Positions 24,592 through 38,600 of a stretch of 64,000 nucleotides of DNA are shown here, one piece after another; position 1 is the stretch's first letter, and each line of letters starts with the position of its first letter. The notes under the pieces are model-generated. The model was not told where the DNA came from, did no database searches, and saw only the letters and a program-made list of their open reading frames with translations. The DNA lies in assembly GCF_009389715.1 (NCBI RefSeq), contig NC_052399.1, positions 28,653,146 through 28,717,145 of the forward strand, given 5' to 3'. The translations under genes and the position numbers were made by a program. The stretch comes from Phoenix dactylifera. Lineage: Eukaryota > Streptophyta > Magnoliopsida > Arecales > Arecaceae.

Positions 24592-27500
24592 TTAATCTCT
24601 TTTACAGCAGGGCTTTACACCACAACACCTCTTTCCATCTACCCAAAAATGGATCAAGTCTTTGCTAACATGCTTGCGAGCCATAGCTTCACATCTAGAA
24701 CTCGACCATGAAGCATACAACGATTCTATAGCTTCTTCAGAGAATCCATTCTGACTGAGATTAAGCAGCTGCAATTGCTTGGCCAAAGCAATGGCCTCGG
24801 ATAGCTCTTGAATCAGCTGACAACCCCCATACGGGTTCCTCTGACAGCTGCTTGCACAGCTTCCATCGGGCCCGGACAAGGTGGGAAGTTCCTCCTTGAT
24901 CATCTCATCTTCGCTATCGGCAACTTCAATCCCAGTGCGCCCAGCATTCACTGCATCAACTGCATTAGCCATTTCAGCTACATCAGGCTTTTGGGTTGCA
25001 GGAGTTGAGCTCCCTTGCATCATTGAATCATACTTCAAGGTTCTTTCCTTGCAGACCTCAGAATTCTCAGCCAAGTGAAGCTCCTCCAGCGAGTCATTAT
25101 CTGTGAACAGTCGACAAATAATCAGAGGAGATTGATGACGATAGATGGTTCGAAAGGAACAGGTCAAGATGTTTCATGACCTGCTAGTGCCTGAACAATT
25201 CGAACAATTCCTGCCAACCCGAGATGGCACTTGTTGAGAATGAGAAATTTGAGGCTGCATTGAGGATCCACAAGAATTGATCCCAGAGCATCACAGACCT
25301 GCTTCCATGCATAGGGTGAAAGGAGAAATAACCACAAATTCAAGTTTAAAAGAGCAGAATAAATAAATGTCTCTCTCTCACATTAGGTAGTACTAGATTG
25401 GTCTAAGCCTGCAAGCAAGCTATAAGCCTTGTTCATGACATCATGAGGTGAGGGATTGGATATCCATTTACAAAGATAAGGCGCTGACCATATAGTTATT
25501 CTAATTAGAAACTGCAAGCTTGGACTTAAATGTTATGTAATTTAGCATGTATAAAAGCTTCAATCACTCATCACTGTCTGGAGATATCTATAACCATGGT
25601 TTTCAACTTATAATACTATGCTAGTGGAGCTCATCTAAACATGACAAAACCCACATGAATGTCACTACAGAGGAAATTCAAACACCGAATCCTTTTGGGG
25701 AAGAGGAGGGGGGGGCAGGGGGTATCACGATTAGTAAAAGATTTGCCCTGATTGATTAACATAGTTATTATCAAACTTATAAATATCATGATAGAACAGC
25801 AGAATATCAAACAGATTAATGCAGAGGATGCCAAAATTTTTGGTTCACCCCTGAAATCAACATAATTAAGGCATGCTAAAACACTAATTGGCTCAAGTGA
25901 CGAGAATTGCATTGCACATTGAATAACCAACATCACATTTTCTTCAAATTTTGGATGAAATATTCTCATGTTGTACATAGCTATATATCCAAGAGTAAGG
26001 TTGAAACAAATATCCGTTATGCATGCAGCATCTACAGTTGTGATCTTAAGCTGGAAAAAATGGCTTAAGCGAAGAATCAACCTTGTAAGATAATGCATTC
26101 TGTGTTATTTTCAAGGAAGGATAGAACAACAAACCTCTTGACCAATGGAATTTCCTCCAAGGTTTAATTCGATTATACCACCAATGACAGCAAGATTTGC
26201 ACAAACTTTTGTAAAATCATGAGACGTCAGCCCGCAATATGATAGGTCTAACTTCACCAACTCTTGAGGCCCACTGGATAATGCCTCAGTTAACTTTACA
26301 GCACCGTCCTGCAATACATGCAATATGTAAGTTCAGATATATACGCAAATCAGCTTGATTGTTAAAGGTAAATAGTACTCTCTGAGAGGGTAAACTATGC
26401 AAAGAAAGTTCACTCACGGTTCCAATATATGTTCGTCCAAGAAACAACCCTGACAGACTTGAGGATTGAGCAAGTTGGCAGAGGCTATTAACCATAGTCT
26501 TGTTCAGTCTTACACCAGTCAAGCTTAGTTCTGAAAATCTACAAGCAAAAAATTTGATGCATTTGTTCCCATTTGCGAAACATTCAGGAATTATCAAGCA
26601 AAAAATCATTTAAAAAAAATGATAACAAAGTTAGATTTTTCACCGGTTTAAAGAAGAAAGTTTGGAAAGTAGATTAACCATTGCATTTCCAGATATAGGA
26701 TTATTCTTTCCTGTTAGACATACAGATAAAAAAAATATAAGCAATTCGAACTAAATAATTAAATAAATTGAGCTCAAACTTTAACAGAAGCATCACAAGC
26801 AATACCTAATGAGAGATGCGAAAGGACAGATCCATCATGTAGTGAGTCAGCAACCTTCTGAATCGTTCTAGATGTGATAGAACACTGCTCTATGTTTAAG
26901 CAGTACAGTGCTGCAAACAAAAATAAGAAGTTGATTTTAAGTTAGAGACTTATGTAACAGAGTAAATTAAAAGAGTTAAAAAGAGCAAATGCCAGCTGAT
27001 GAAGAAATTCCTTCGCTAACCATATTAATATTAATGACCAGTACTGCCTAATGGAGGGAGCTTAAATGACTCATTACAAGCTCCATATAGCAGATTTAAA
27101 TTGCATCACTATCTGGAGACTATTCTGGTTAAAGAACCAAAAGTCGCACGAAAGTCCAATTCTATCTGGTATCTCTTTATAAGGCATTACAATACAAGGA
27201 AATTTTCAAATCATTTTTGGAATTTACTTCCACAGTATCTCTCTTTTCTACCTTTCCCTTTATTTCCGTGGGCAACACTTCATCTACGCTGCCTCACCAT
27301 GTTTCAGCCGAATTGCATTTCGATCACCTCTAAATATTAAACACCGACAAGATAAGAAAATGCAATTGATAGCAATGCACACCTTTGCAATTCTGCAAGA
27401 TGGTGGCAAGGTATGAACTGCATGCATCTGTCAGACGGTTTTCAGACAGATTAAGCACTTCCAATCGAGAGAACATGACGGAGCATTCACAAATCTGTCA

Positions 27501-30500
27501 ATTGAGGAGAAAATTTGTGTTTGAAATATAAGAGAAATCAACCTCTGGTTAAATACTTAATATTTCAATAAAAAATCACCATAATTAGAAAAAATCTATT
27601 TCACAATCCCAAATTTAAAATGGTTCTAAAAAATTTTACAAGCTTTGCATTCTTAAGGGAGAAGAAAAAAAAAGTAGTCCATCGGGCAGCAGCATTTAAT
27701 AGAAAGCGAAAGGAAAACCTGGAATAAAGCAGTTGGACCAAAACGGTTACAATGCAGATCCAATGTCAAACCACCATATTTCTGGCTTGATGATGTAAAT
27801 ATTTGTTGAAGCTTCTCCATTGTTTCATTCCCTGTGAAATATCAAATCAAGCAATAGTATTATTCGGAAATTCCAGGACTAATCAGTGTGTGAGACTGTG
27901 TACCGGTGCATGTGGTTAGAAGATATGGCATATCTCCAGTCTCAAGCTTTAAGATCAGAACAGGCATAGAAGAGATTATATTTTACATGCAATAGATAGC
28001 ATTATACCTAACAAATTATGAGAGATGTCCAATACTGCAACTGTTCTGTGACCCTGCATTGCTTTTAAGAAAGGTGAAATCGAAAAATCCTGCAATCCAC
28101 AGTCAGATACTATGACCTCATCCTCCGAGACCTGATTTAAACAAATAAGCCAATTTGAAAATTTTGATTTATCAGCCGCATGAACAGATAACAATTACTT
28201 AAAATAACGAACTATACTGAAGTTTTGGAAAGAAATTACCTCCAGATTATATAGTTTTTTCAGCAATTTCATATTGGGTGCCTCCAATAACTTCCCACAG
28301 TAATCAATATACAACTTCATAAGGCGTTTTGGAACCCATCCTTTGCAGTATAAGTCACATTAGAAATAGGCCGTGTTCCGTAACCATGACGAAAGAAAAA
28401 GAATATATGGTTATTGAAAAATTATAGAATGCAAATGTAAATGATATTTAATAAAACCTCAATGGTGGAACTTAACAGATCCTCTTTTTGTTAAGAAACA
28501 GGAAGTGGACGGATATTTGAACTGTTTTATGACAATATTATCAAGCTAGAAGATGACAAAAGACCAAAGAGAAACATGTCTCAAAGAAGTGATACCTCAC
28601 GAAAGTCTAAGAAGAGATCTCCTTTACTCGTCAATCAGTTTGTTGTTGACATAAACACAAACCTAGTATGGAGTAAGATTTTAAAATTCCATGGGATGGG
28701 ACTGTCCAGGTTTTTCTGTGGAATGGGACACACTGCAGTTGCGCCCCATCCTGACTCTTAGGGGCAGGGATGTTCCAAGAAGCACTGTTCAGGACACTTG
28801 GATGATGGTGGGATGGTCTCATCCCGATAATTGGGACTGGACCCATCCCTGCACCCAGCAAGATATCCCACGGGGATTTGAAACTATGGTATCAAGTATG
28901 CATTGCTCCGAACAATGGGTGCCTCATTACTTCTTTCCCTTTTATCTTTAGTGAATTTTTCAGTGTCATTCTCTTTCTAACAAAACCAAAGGTAGATGCC
29001 ACTAACAGGAGAAAATGAAAATGTACCCCTTGATTAGCACATACTGAGCACTATTTGCCATGTGTGTTATTTACATGGTCGATGCATACTTTTTGCACTC
29101 TGTCTCAGATGCATATGTTAGTAGGCAGCAGCTGAATTATATCACAAGAATTTGATATTTGCAAAAACAATAGATTGAAGAAATATGAATGCATCTTGAA
29201 AATTCTTACCATCGATAACCACATCAATCCAGATTTTTCCACAAGCAAGATGCTTAAGACCTTCAATTGTCTCTTCAGGATCCAGAGATTTCCCGGAACA
29301 TTTAAGATGTCCGATGACAGGCAACAATCCTAAAGCATGCAGCTTAATTAGTAGAGCAAAGTAGAACTCTAGACAGCACTTAGCATGCATAAAACCATCC
29401 ATTATCTAAAGAACATATACAACAATATTGAGGAAATCCTTTTGATATATTGGATCGACAACAAAACCAAAATATATTCTGGAGTAAAATGTTTGGCTAA
29501 ATGTTTTTTTCAACTGAAACTTGATTTTGAAATGCCTATGATGATACTGTCAGGAACTTCTAGTAATGTTGAAAGCAAGAAGATTTAGTACTGTATATAG
29601 AAGTTTGGTGAAAAGCTTACAAGTTGACCAAATACTCTGCCCTTTAGATGGTTTAGTGTAACGACAAGGATTAAAAAAGAGGGTTCGCCTATAAGTTGAC
29701 CAAATACTCTATCCTTTAGATGGTTTAATAATTAAAACGAGGCTTAAAAAATACGGATCCTCTTTCACCTCTACTCTTCATGGTGAATAGTATAATGAAC
29801 TGTTGAGAATGAAGAAGAAATCAACTGAGAAAGGATGAGAACACAAGGATTTTTAGAAGTTCAGGTTGGTCTAAGAAGCTAGGCCGTTTTTCTTTTTTCT
29901 CCACCTTGGGTACCATTAATGCACAAACAACACACAAGTCGCATATTAGAATGTAAAATCAGGCTGCATACTCCAGTTTCCAATTTACTTCTTCGAATTT
30001 AGAATGAGAATTAACATTCTGAAGCTCTCATTGAACTACATGGGGAATTCAAAGTCAAAATGAAAAAAAATCTATAATGCTGGCTGTAGAATCTAATGTA
30101 CCATGTCTTGATTGTCATAGCCAACCACATAAATGTGATAAAGGCTTATCAACTAAGATTAAGGTTTTAAAGCCAATAAGAATGGTACAGTATATAATTT
30201 GACCATAGAAGTTTCTAACATACCTTTGGCCCTCCTCTCTTCAGAGAGCTGAAGATAGTAAACACATGCCACTTCAGCTTTCATGTATTCGATGTTCAGA
30301 TAGCCCCCATCATCGCAAGAACTTATGTCCACATATACTAACTTATCACCAATTTTAAATGTGATGAACTGCTGCATATTGAGCAGACATGTGAAGATTA
30401 ATAAATAACATTGGAACACATTGTTAACTAAGACATATTACACTTGAAAAGGTACCACGAAACATGACTTCGTAAAACTGATCCACTAATACAGTAGAGA

Positions 30501-33500
30501 ATCTTTCATTTGGGTAAAAAACAAACAAAAACAGAAATTGGAAAAATGCAAATCAAGAAATGAGGATGTTTATTCTGATGTGACCAAATCACCAAGAAAT
30601 AAGGGAGTCAAAATCTTGTGCATTCCAAGCCATGTCACAAATGAACATATGATTTTTTATATCAGATCAGTTCCCTAGAATTATATGCTAGCATAGGGAA
30701 AAGGGAAAAAATAATTTTGAAAGCATCCAAAGTCATAATCATATTTTCAGCACATTTTCCTCTAATAGTTGACAAATACTGTTATTAGGCAAAAAAGTCA
30801 ACGACCAAAGCCATGAAGAGCCTTCACCATAGCCATGATTTGCTGTACGCAATTTGTTAGTGTGACATATACATTCAGTTAATGCAGTGATACATAACAA
30901 AGAACAATAAATGGAAATAATAAAGCTTACACTATTGTCATCTTCAGATAGATTGAAGTTATTGAATCCTGAACCATTCTCTCTTTGTGGAAGACTGCCA
31001 GGTACATGACCGCTATCAAATTTAGAGCCACTTGCTGCAGATTTGGATGCAATGCCTATTCCTGCATCACTTGAAGATCCAAAATCTGTGCCATTATCAG
31101 CAGTAAACATGGGGCTTTTGGATCTGAAAGAACAAATACTTTCTTCAATGATAGGTGTAGAAGCACTGAGTACATCTTTGGATGCACTGGGATGTGAAAC
31201 GTCCTGTGGAATGGAAAGCAATTGTTACAGTCATGAGCTTCAGCGTAGGCAACAGCCATGTAAATTTCCCACACAAAACTTGTGTCTCGTGAGCATAATG
31301 CACAAAATATTTTAATAGACAATATAGGCTTTTATCATAGTACCAATAAATTAAGGTGAAAGATGCCTATCAGACACAACAACAAACTGTCACAGATAAA
31401 ACAAGCAACAAATTATGAAATGGCACACTACAAGCACAAAATGATGAGATAGCTTAGAATTAAGAGCTTATGGGATTAAAGTTACCTGAAATTCATTGGT
31501 GCCAATTGGCTCACCCCTGTGGTTTTCTGAGGATCACAGGAACAAGAGCTTTTAGTATCAAGCAAAAAGTAAAAAACATTCAACAAATAATTAAATATAT
31601 AAGAAGTCAAATTGCTTGAATCCAACCTTCTTGAAAAGTAGCAACATCCTCAACCAGTCTTTTATGAAACTTTCTTCCTGATCCAGTGATCTCATCTGTC
31701 TCATCAGCTTCGTCATCAGAGATCACTACACGAATACGCTTACGACCAGCTGGCTGCTGATCATCATTCAACTTGTATAAATCTCTAGAGGAAGCTTCAG
31801 CCAGATGACAAGACATCTTGGCCTTCTTGCCAACAGAATCCAACTGAGACATCTTGATCTTAGCTGATTTTTTACTGCGGCGGATAAGTGATGCAAGAGG
31901 AACATCCTCACAAGATTCCTCTCCACTTGTGAGCAGGTTAGACCTGATTGTAGGAGTCTTGTTAATATCAGATGAAGCACATACATCAGGCACATCATTA
32001 GATACATCATCGCTTTCTGTTTCAGTTTCAGAGCAATAATCATTCCCCCTGTTCCTCAATGCATCTTCTTCTAGTAAAATCTTCAACTTCCGAATGTCAT
32101 GCTGCAATTTCCTGCAGCAGAAATGCTTCAATAAGCAATTTGCCTGAACAGCATTCTTCTACCAATAAGTCTGCATGCCCTTAAAGATACCTGGCTTCTT
32201 CAACATTGTCAAACCTAATCATGTGGCTGTAATGCATATTGTCCAGCGCAGACATCTGGGCAGATGGTAAATTGCCTTGAACTGCAATTCTGAAAAGAAA
32301 GCAAGTCCTCAGAATATAGCACAGAAAGCATGAAGAAACCAGCAGTAATGACTATTTTAGACTAAACAATTGACTTTCTCCTATGCTCCAAAATATTGTC
32401 CATTTTAGTGAAATTTAGTGTTTATTTAAGAAATGAAATATTGCCTGTAACCCTCTTCGAATGCCTCCAATGCACTAGCCCAGTCACCAGACGAGTCCAA
32501 AACCTCTCCAATATTTATCTTGGCTAATGCTTGCCCCTGCAATCATTATTTTATTAAATAAGTGTTAACTGACAGTGTAAATACTTCTTTCTATCATGTC
32601 TGAGACATGGATGCATATTTAATGTCAGGTGGCAAAGCTCATTAGCAGCACCAGTGAGCACAAAGAAATTGATCAGGGCACCATCTGGGCGTTGTAAGAC
32701 AACCAAGTGCACCTCTTTGGTGATACAACAAAGTATTGCCACCCAAGGAACGCTATCAATTTCAAACATACTATTATCTACCCAAAACATTAAGCGCTTA
32801 ATGTTCGTCACTTGAACATAGATAATTTAGTGCAACATAATATTCTTTATTCCAAGCAAGAACCTAATATATTTTACCTCAAGGTTTCCTATTAACTTGT
32901 ACCCATTCCAACTCTTCATATACCATTTCCGAGCTTTGCCAAAGTTCCTGAGCTTCTGGTAGGACTCTCCGATGGCAAGAAAAGAATCACTAAGCTTTTC
33001 CTTGTCGCAAAGTTCGCTCGCCACCCTTTTCTTCCTTTTAGCAAATTCCTGATGCTAAATCAAAAAACATGGTACATCAGAAATTTCTAGATAAACTAAA
33101 CCATTAGCCAAAATCACATTTTATTCCGGCATTAGTATTTGATGTTACACAATAGACTGCTAAAGTCCTATACGACTGATTATATTGAGGTTGCCCATGT
33201 TGTAGCAAATGAAATAAAAAAGAATTTTCATTTTTCATTTTAATTGGCAAAGACAGAGAAAATATAAATGATCCCTTTCATTAATTTACCTCCACCTTTC
33301 TGCTTATTGTCTATGTGCCTAAATCATCTTAAAACCACAAATATGTTAATTCAACCTATCTCTCTTGAATCCTTGACTATTAGTAAGATGATTATCCAGC
33401 TGATGCAAACAAATATCTCCAATCACCTCAATCTGCAAGAATATTGAAACCTTGGTAGAGAGTACATCATTTTAGAAGATTTGAATAATACTTAGCATGA

Positions 33501-35578
33501 AATCTTCTTTCTTTCAAGGGTAACATGGCTTCTCATTTTGCAACTGAAACAATGTCCTACATTATCTGAAACATGACAAATTTATATCTATTAGAACTAT
33601 CTAAGAAACATCTTACTGTTTTCATACAAGAAGAAGTTGAGGACTTTAAGCAAGGTTTCCATGGCATAAAGAAACAACAAAGTCAGGTGAACAAAAAGAA
33701 CAAAGATAGATTAAGATTATGACAACATTAAAAACTCACTTTTGGCCAGGCAAATATCATGCCACATTTTTCAATTAGACAATCAAGACATGCATTCTGC
33801 TCCAGCAGACATTTTCTCTCATTTGATGTGCCCCGGGCTTCGCTTGTGGTCCTTGTCAGTTTTTTGAGTTTCTGCTCGTCTTTTTTTAACTCCTCCAGCA
33901 CTTTAGCTGCTTCTTTCACAGTCCGGATATTCTGATTGATCTGACCAACTAATGTGTCTTCATCTTCCATGCACTTTGCAATGTCAAGTGCCTTCTGATA
34001 GCAAAGGAGTGCTTCATCATACTTCTGAACTCGATAATGCAGTTCCCCGAGATTGATGAACCCCTTGGCTTCACCTTGAGGATGACAGATTCTTTTACAA
34101 ATTAAGATGTCCTTCTCAATGTGCTCTCTAGCTTTATTCCACTCCCGCAATTCAATATAGAGACTTCCGAGATTGTTATGAAGCCTGCTGCGACCATCAT
34201 CATTTTCTGAAACCTCTTCATCATCACATATTTTTAGACCTTGAAGAAGTATCTTCTCAGCATCCTCCAAATTATCAAGGTCCATTTCAAGCATACCTAT
34301 GTTGTTGTGAGCATCAATGAATTCCTTAATAAAGAGAGAAGATTTTTCACAAGAACTCTCCTTAAGTGTTCGTGCGAGTTTCATCGCCAACTTAAAATAC
34401 TTTTTGGCATTTCGCACAGCATGATGGTCATTTTCAGATCTCAAGAACATCTCATGGTAAGTTCGACCAAGTTGAGTGCTAGCTCTTTGTTGCTCAACAA
34501 GATCGTTTGAATCCTTGGCAAGTTCCAAATGCTTCTTCTGCAATTCAAGCAAACAACAAGAATTGGATGCATCAAGCTACAAAACAAAAGCTAATTTCAA
34601 GCAAATGTAGTATGAAATCTCCCACAAAATTGATACATGGAAGGCATATCAGAGAAAACTACATGCATATGGAGAATGGTAGACTGCACAATCAAGTATC
34701 AAATAAATGAGAATTTTCTACTTCAATACAGGTATGACCACTATAAGAGTGGAGAGAAATTGCTGGTTTTAGTATAAATATTTGCATTAATAATTAAGAA
34801 GACTCTCCTGGGATTTTATTCTTAATTCTTTCTGCAGAAAAAGGAAGGTAGGGAGGAGGGGAGCTTAAACCCCTTTAATATGCAACTTTTCAGTCACTTT
34901 CATCTTTACAACATAGCAGTGAATATAAAGAACCTCAAAAAGACATATAGGAAGGAGGTTAACATAAATAAGCATTTTATGATGATTCATTCATGGAGAA
35001 TCTAGCTGCAAGGATGACTTCGACCAATTATGTGAAGAACAAACTGGAGTAATTTCAGTACAACTGCTTTGGAGAAGCCCAATTCAAGGAAGAAAAGATT
35101 GGATTTTAGCAAGTTCTTCACCATATGCAACTTCTCCGCAATTCCTACATCTAGGAGTCATTGATTAGACAAAACAACCAAATCCTGATAAACAAACGCA
35201 GACGACGAAACAAGATTCCAAAAAAGGGGGGCTTTATAAATTTCAACATCATTTCAAATTCGATCAACAAAAGAAAAAAAGGGGAATAAAAAAACAGAGT
35301 ACCTGGTAGGTGAGAGCTTCCTTGAAGCGGTCGAGGCGGAGGTAGACCTCCCCGAGAGACTGGCAGGTGGGGAGAATCTGCTTCTGGGGAAGGTGTTTGA
35401 CGGAGACGTCGTAGTCGAGGCGGAGCCAGCGGAGGGCCTCCACGTACTCGCCGCGGCGCTTAAGGATGTCGCCCACCACGTTGGCCCACCGCGCCGCCTC
35501 CTCGTGGTTTCCCTCCCGCTCCGCATCACGGTATCCCCGTTTCGCCGCCCGGAGCTCCTCCTCCTCCCCTCGCCCCAT
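24592..35578 (-). CDS. TSK: TONSOKU/BRUSHY1 (MGOUN3): TPR and LRR protein of replication-coupled chromatin maintenance
   Basis: Twenty exons join in phase to 4053 nt (1350 aa; Arabidopsis TSK is about 1300). Exons, high to low: 35303-35578, 33740-34537, 32878-33054, 32445-32536, 32191-32289, 31627-32111, 31486-31526, 30931-31203, 30224-30371, 29210-29329, 28240-28340, 28008-28131, 27719-27831, 27383-27494, 26806-26910, 26644-26710, 26418-26538, 26135-26308, 25181-25298, 24592-25100. The start is ATG 35578 (MGRGEEEEL); a GTG six bases upstream is not needed. TPR repeats fill residues ~1-480 ([12 protein letters not shown]-like, [46 protein letters not shown]). A disordered centre carries [13 protein letters not shown]; LRRs fill the C-terminal third ([39 protein letters not shown]). 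Known role: the TPR region reads newly deposited H3.1 at replication forks, protecting genome stability and meristem structure. The exon 4 donor is GC and exon 9 has a NAGNAG acceptor. Confidence 0.95.
28690..28880. repeat. GGGATGGGAC-type dispersed element in TONSOKU intron 10
   Basis: Between exon 11 (28340) and exon 10 (29210) lies a GC-richer block full of gggat and atccc words in both orientations (atgggatgggactg, gccccatcctg, gggatggtctcatcccg, gacccatccctg, atcccacgggga). It stands out from the AT-rich intron and is probably a transposed repeat. Ends and family are unknown. Confidence 0.4.
29621..29764. repeat. Two-copy 72-bp tandem repeat in TONSOKU intron 9
   Basis: aagttgaccaaatactct starts at 29621 and again at 29693, each followed by ..cctttagatggttta and later ..aaaaaa..ggtt/cgga.. 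words. The two 72-bp copies are clearly related but diverged. No function is implied. Confidence 0.65.
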
Positions 35579-35655
35579 CGCCACGGTCCTCCTAGAGCTA
35601 GGGTTTCAACTTTGGAGTCGCCGAGTCGGGTCGGAGAGAAAGAGAGAGGCGACGA

Positions 35656-35667
35656 GTTCCCGCCAAA
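35656..35667 (-). promoter_or_regulatory. E2F binding site upstream of TONSOKU
   Basis: On the minus strand the sequence reads TTTGGCGGGAAC, matching the E2F consensus TTTSSCGC and its strongest variant TTTGGCGGGAA. It lies about 80 bp upstream of the ATG at 35578, in proximal-promoter position. TONSOKU acts at replication forks, and S-phase genes in plants are commonly E2F-controlled, so the placement is functionally sensible. No experimental evidence is available here. Confidence 0.7.
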
Positions 35668-35699
35668 TTTTGTGCATCGAATTTATTTGGGTGCACTGA

Positions 35700-38600
35700 G
35701 ACCAGCGAAAGGTGCTTAGAGCCTTTATATAAATAATATTGTTGGACCCGGTCTAGACGGTGAACCGGTTTCTTGGTTCAGGTCGACCGGCGCCAGAACT
35801 TAGAAACCGTAAAACGGGACCTCTCTGGTTCGACCGGACATCATGATACTGTCACGTCTCCCTTTCTTCCTTTCTTTCTTTCTTGTCTTTTTTTTTTTTA
35901 TAGCTAAAACAGATATTTTATACATTATGTATACAAATATATTTAATAAAGTTAAAAAATAAAAAATCGTAAAGTACTCAAAGCAACTCCGCGTTCTTCG
36001 CCTTTATGGTACTCTCAAAATTGGAACCGTCACGTTTCCCTTCCTCTATCCCTTTGTACGAGGATGGCCAGCACATTGGGTGGAAATATGCCTAATCTAA
36101 ATATAAATTCATAAAAATAAGACCAAGTACTTAATTTTATATTTAGAAAAATATAAAATATGTGTCACTATTTAATTTTACCAAATGTTTTTGGCCTTAT
36201 GTACCCTGTATACCATTATTATCATACATGGTAGGTATGTAATATACCTATCTCTTCCACATTGTGAATAGTGGATCATCAGCGTTAAATTCCTTCATTA
36301 ATTATCTCGCATTAGGTTGATAGCTTTTATCTTCTTCACTTATAATTGCACTATAGATATGTCGGCCTCTATTTTTAGTATTTTAGCTAGCACTTGCCTT
36401 TTAAATCAGTTAGCATGAACTTTTCTTTAAATAAAATATAAAATAATATTTTTTATAAAATATAATAATTTTATTTATATAAAAAAAGAATATTTTTATT
36501 TTTTAAAAAAAGTTTAACTAAATATTTTTTTCTTTTTTTGACCAAATCAAATGAGTCCTGGGAGTGGGAAGCAGCCACTTGTCATCGCTTCTCTATCTTA
36601 CTTTATATACGTACAAAATACCAGTTGAGGCATCTTTGCCGGAAGGAGAAGAAAGAAGCTGCGTCGCTTCGTGTCATGCCCCTCTAGCCCTCGCTATCTC
36701 TCTGGAGGAATCCAGAAAGTAAGAGAGAGAGAGAGAAAGAAACGCAACCAAAAATCCAGAATTCAAGCATAGGCTTCTAGAAAAAAAAAGCTCGAGAAAA
36801 TAACTTTAATATATTTGGTTGATAAAAAAACAATGGCATATATCATAGTAGGTTATATTTTGTTGAACATTTTATTTTTTAAAAAAATTATATAAAATAT
36901 TTATTATATTCTTAATAAAAACTATTTTATTATATTATTCATGAATTTTTGGAGAACAAAGAATTCTAATTTCTAACCAGTACAAAAAGTAATTTTTTAA
37001 TATCCCATGACTTTTTTTATAAAATATAAAAATTTTATTTCTATAAAAATACTATTTTTTATTTTTTGAAAACTCTAATAAAACAAAAAATATTATTTTA
37101 TTTTTTTGTTGATCACACCTTTCTCGTTGTTTTTTGCGACCCAAACGATTCTTTAATCATACCATGATCAAAGAAAGGTGTTGGCTACAAGGTCCAAAAT
37201 ACCTGTCACAGTCATGCATTTAATAATAATTAATAGGTCTCATAACAATATACTAGTGGAGAGTTCATTGAACTTAGTCCAAAGGCTGAAACTGAAAGGT
37301 AAATTTTTGCCACACGCCTCCCTTTGTCCTACTAATATTCCATTCTATAGATATGGTGGATACAGTAGCGCATAATTAAACTGGGCCGGTCAGGTCCAAT
37401 TTGATCAACCATAACATGAACCTACTCATCGGCTCAGCCGTTGGGTCGGAAATCGGATGGATATTTGGTCCGAGTTTAGACCAGTTCTCCATCTCTTGAA
37501 GCACATATATTTCCTCTTATAATTTTGTCTTTTAATTTTTTTTAATTTTTTTTAATTATCATTTGTTTTTGTTTGAAACGTGTATTATGTTTTCGATGAG
37601 CATTTATATCTTCAGCAAACCTAGATTACATGGCGGTAGATGGTGAAATCTCTACGATGATGATGGTCACCACTTGCTTTTGGTGAGTATTTCTAATGTT
37701 GCGGAGTTTTAGATTCACTCAACATGGAAGCCTACAATTGTGTTGGTTTCAAAATGCCAACTTGATGTTGGATATATGGAAAATAATTGAACTTATACTC
37801 AATCCGATACGATTGAAGCGGCGAAATAGATAGGCTTCCATCCTTTCTTCGCATGGAATTCTTATACAGTCCTACCGAGTAAAAATTGGCATGAGTGCAT
37901 CTGACTGTAATCAAGCAAACCTTATTGACCTAAGAAAAAAAAACCAGAAACCTTTTTACTATTTAGTAATTTACTTAAGCTAATTCTATCTAAATTAATT
38001 CCCCTGAGCCAACCCAGCACAATACGACGCTAACCCACTTGGATTTTATAGGAGGCAATGTGCCATGCGACGCTTCTTTACCGGATCTCATGAAACTGTC
38101 CGCATAAAAATGGAGAGACTTTCAGTTGCAGCAACTTTTAGCCTCTGCAAGCAACCAGCTCTACATTTTTGTTGGCTTTATTAGGTGCACGACATGGTTG
38201 GATTAATGATGGAATCCTACATCCTCGTACGAGCATTTCAAATAAAGACAATGGCATGACATGATCCTATCTCAATTGTATCCAACCATCTATGAATTAT
38301 GATACTCCCATATGTTTGAATTGCATGATCACAAAAGATCATAGAAATCGAATCAGCATCCATGAACCAAGCCAATATTATGCTCTGGCCTACTTTAAGG
38401 AAGCACCCACATATATCAACCTTAGACCTAATCGAATTCGAACCTATTTACATGAACAAACCAAGCTCGTAGTCAACCTTAGCTTAGATCAAAACCATTT
38501 GAGGCTTGCAATTTCAACTTCTTAATTAGACCTCGCCTAATTTTTGAGTTTGAGCTTAAAAAATGTTTGGCTCTGCCTTGGGGGCGAGGAAAGGGCTGGA

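Noticed and set aside
33728-33739. Read-through past TONSOKU exon 2 (ending VSF)
   Set aside because: AAA|gtgagt is a strong donor, and the next exon continues the protein in phase.
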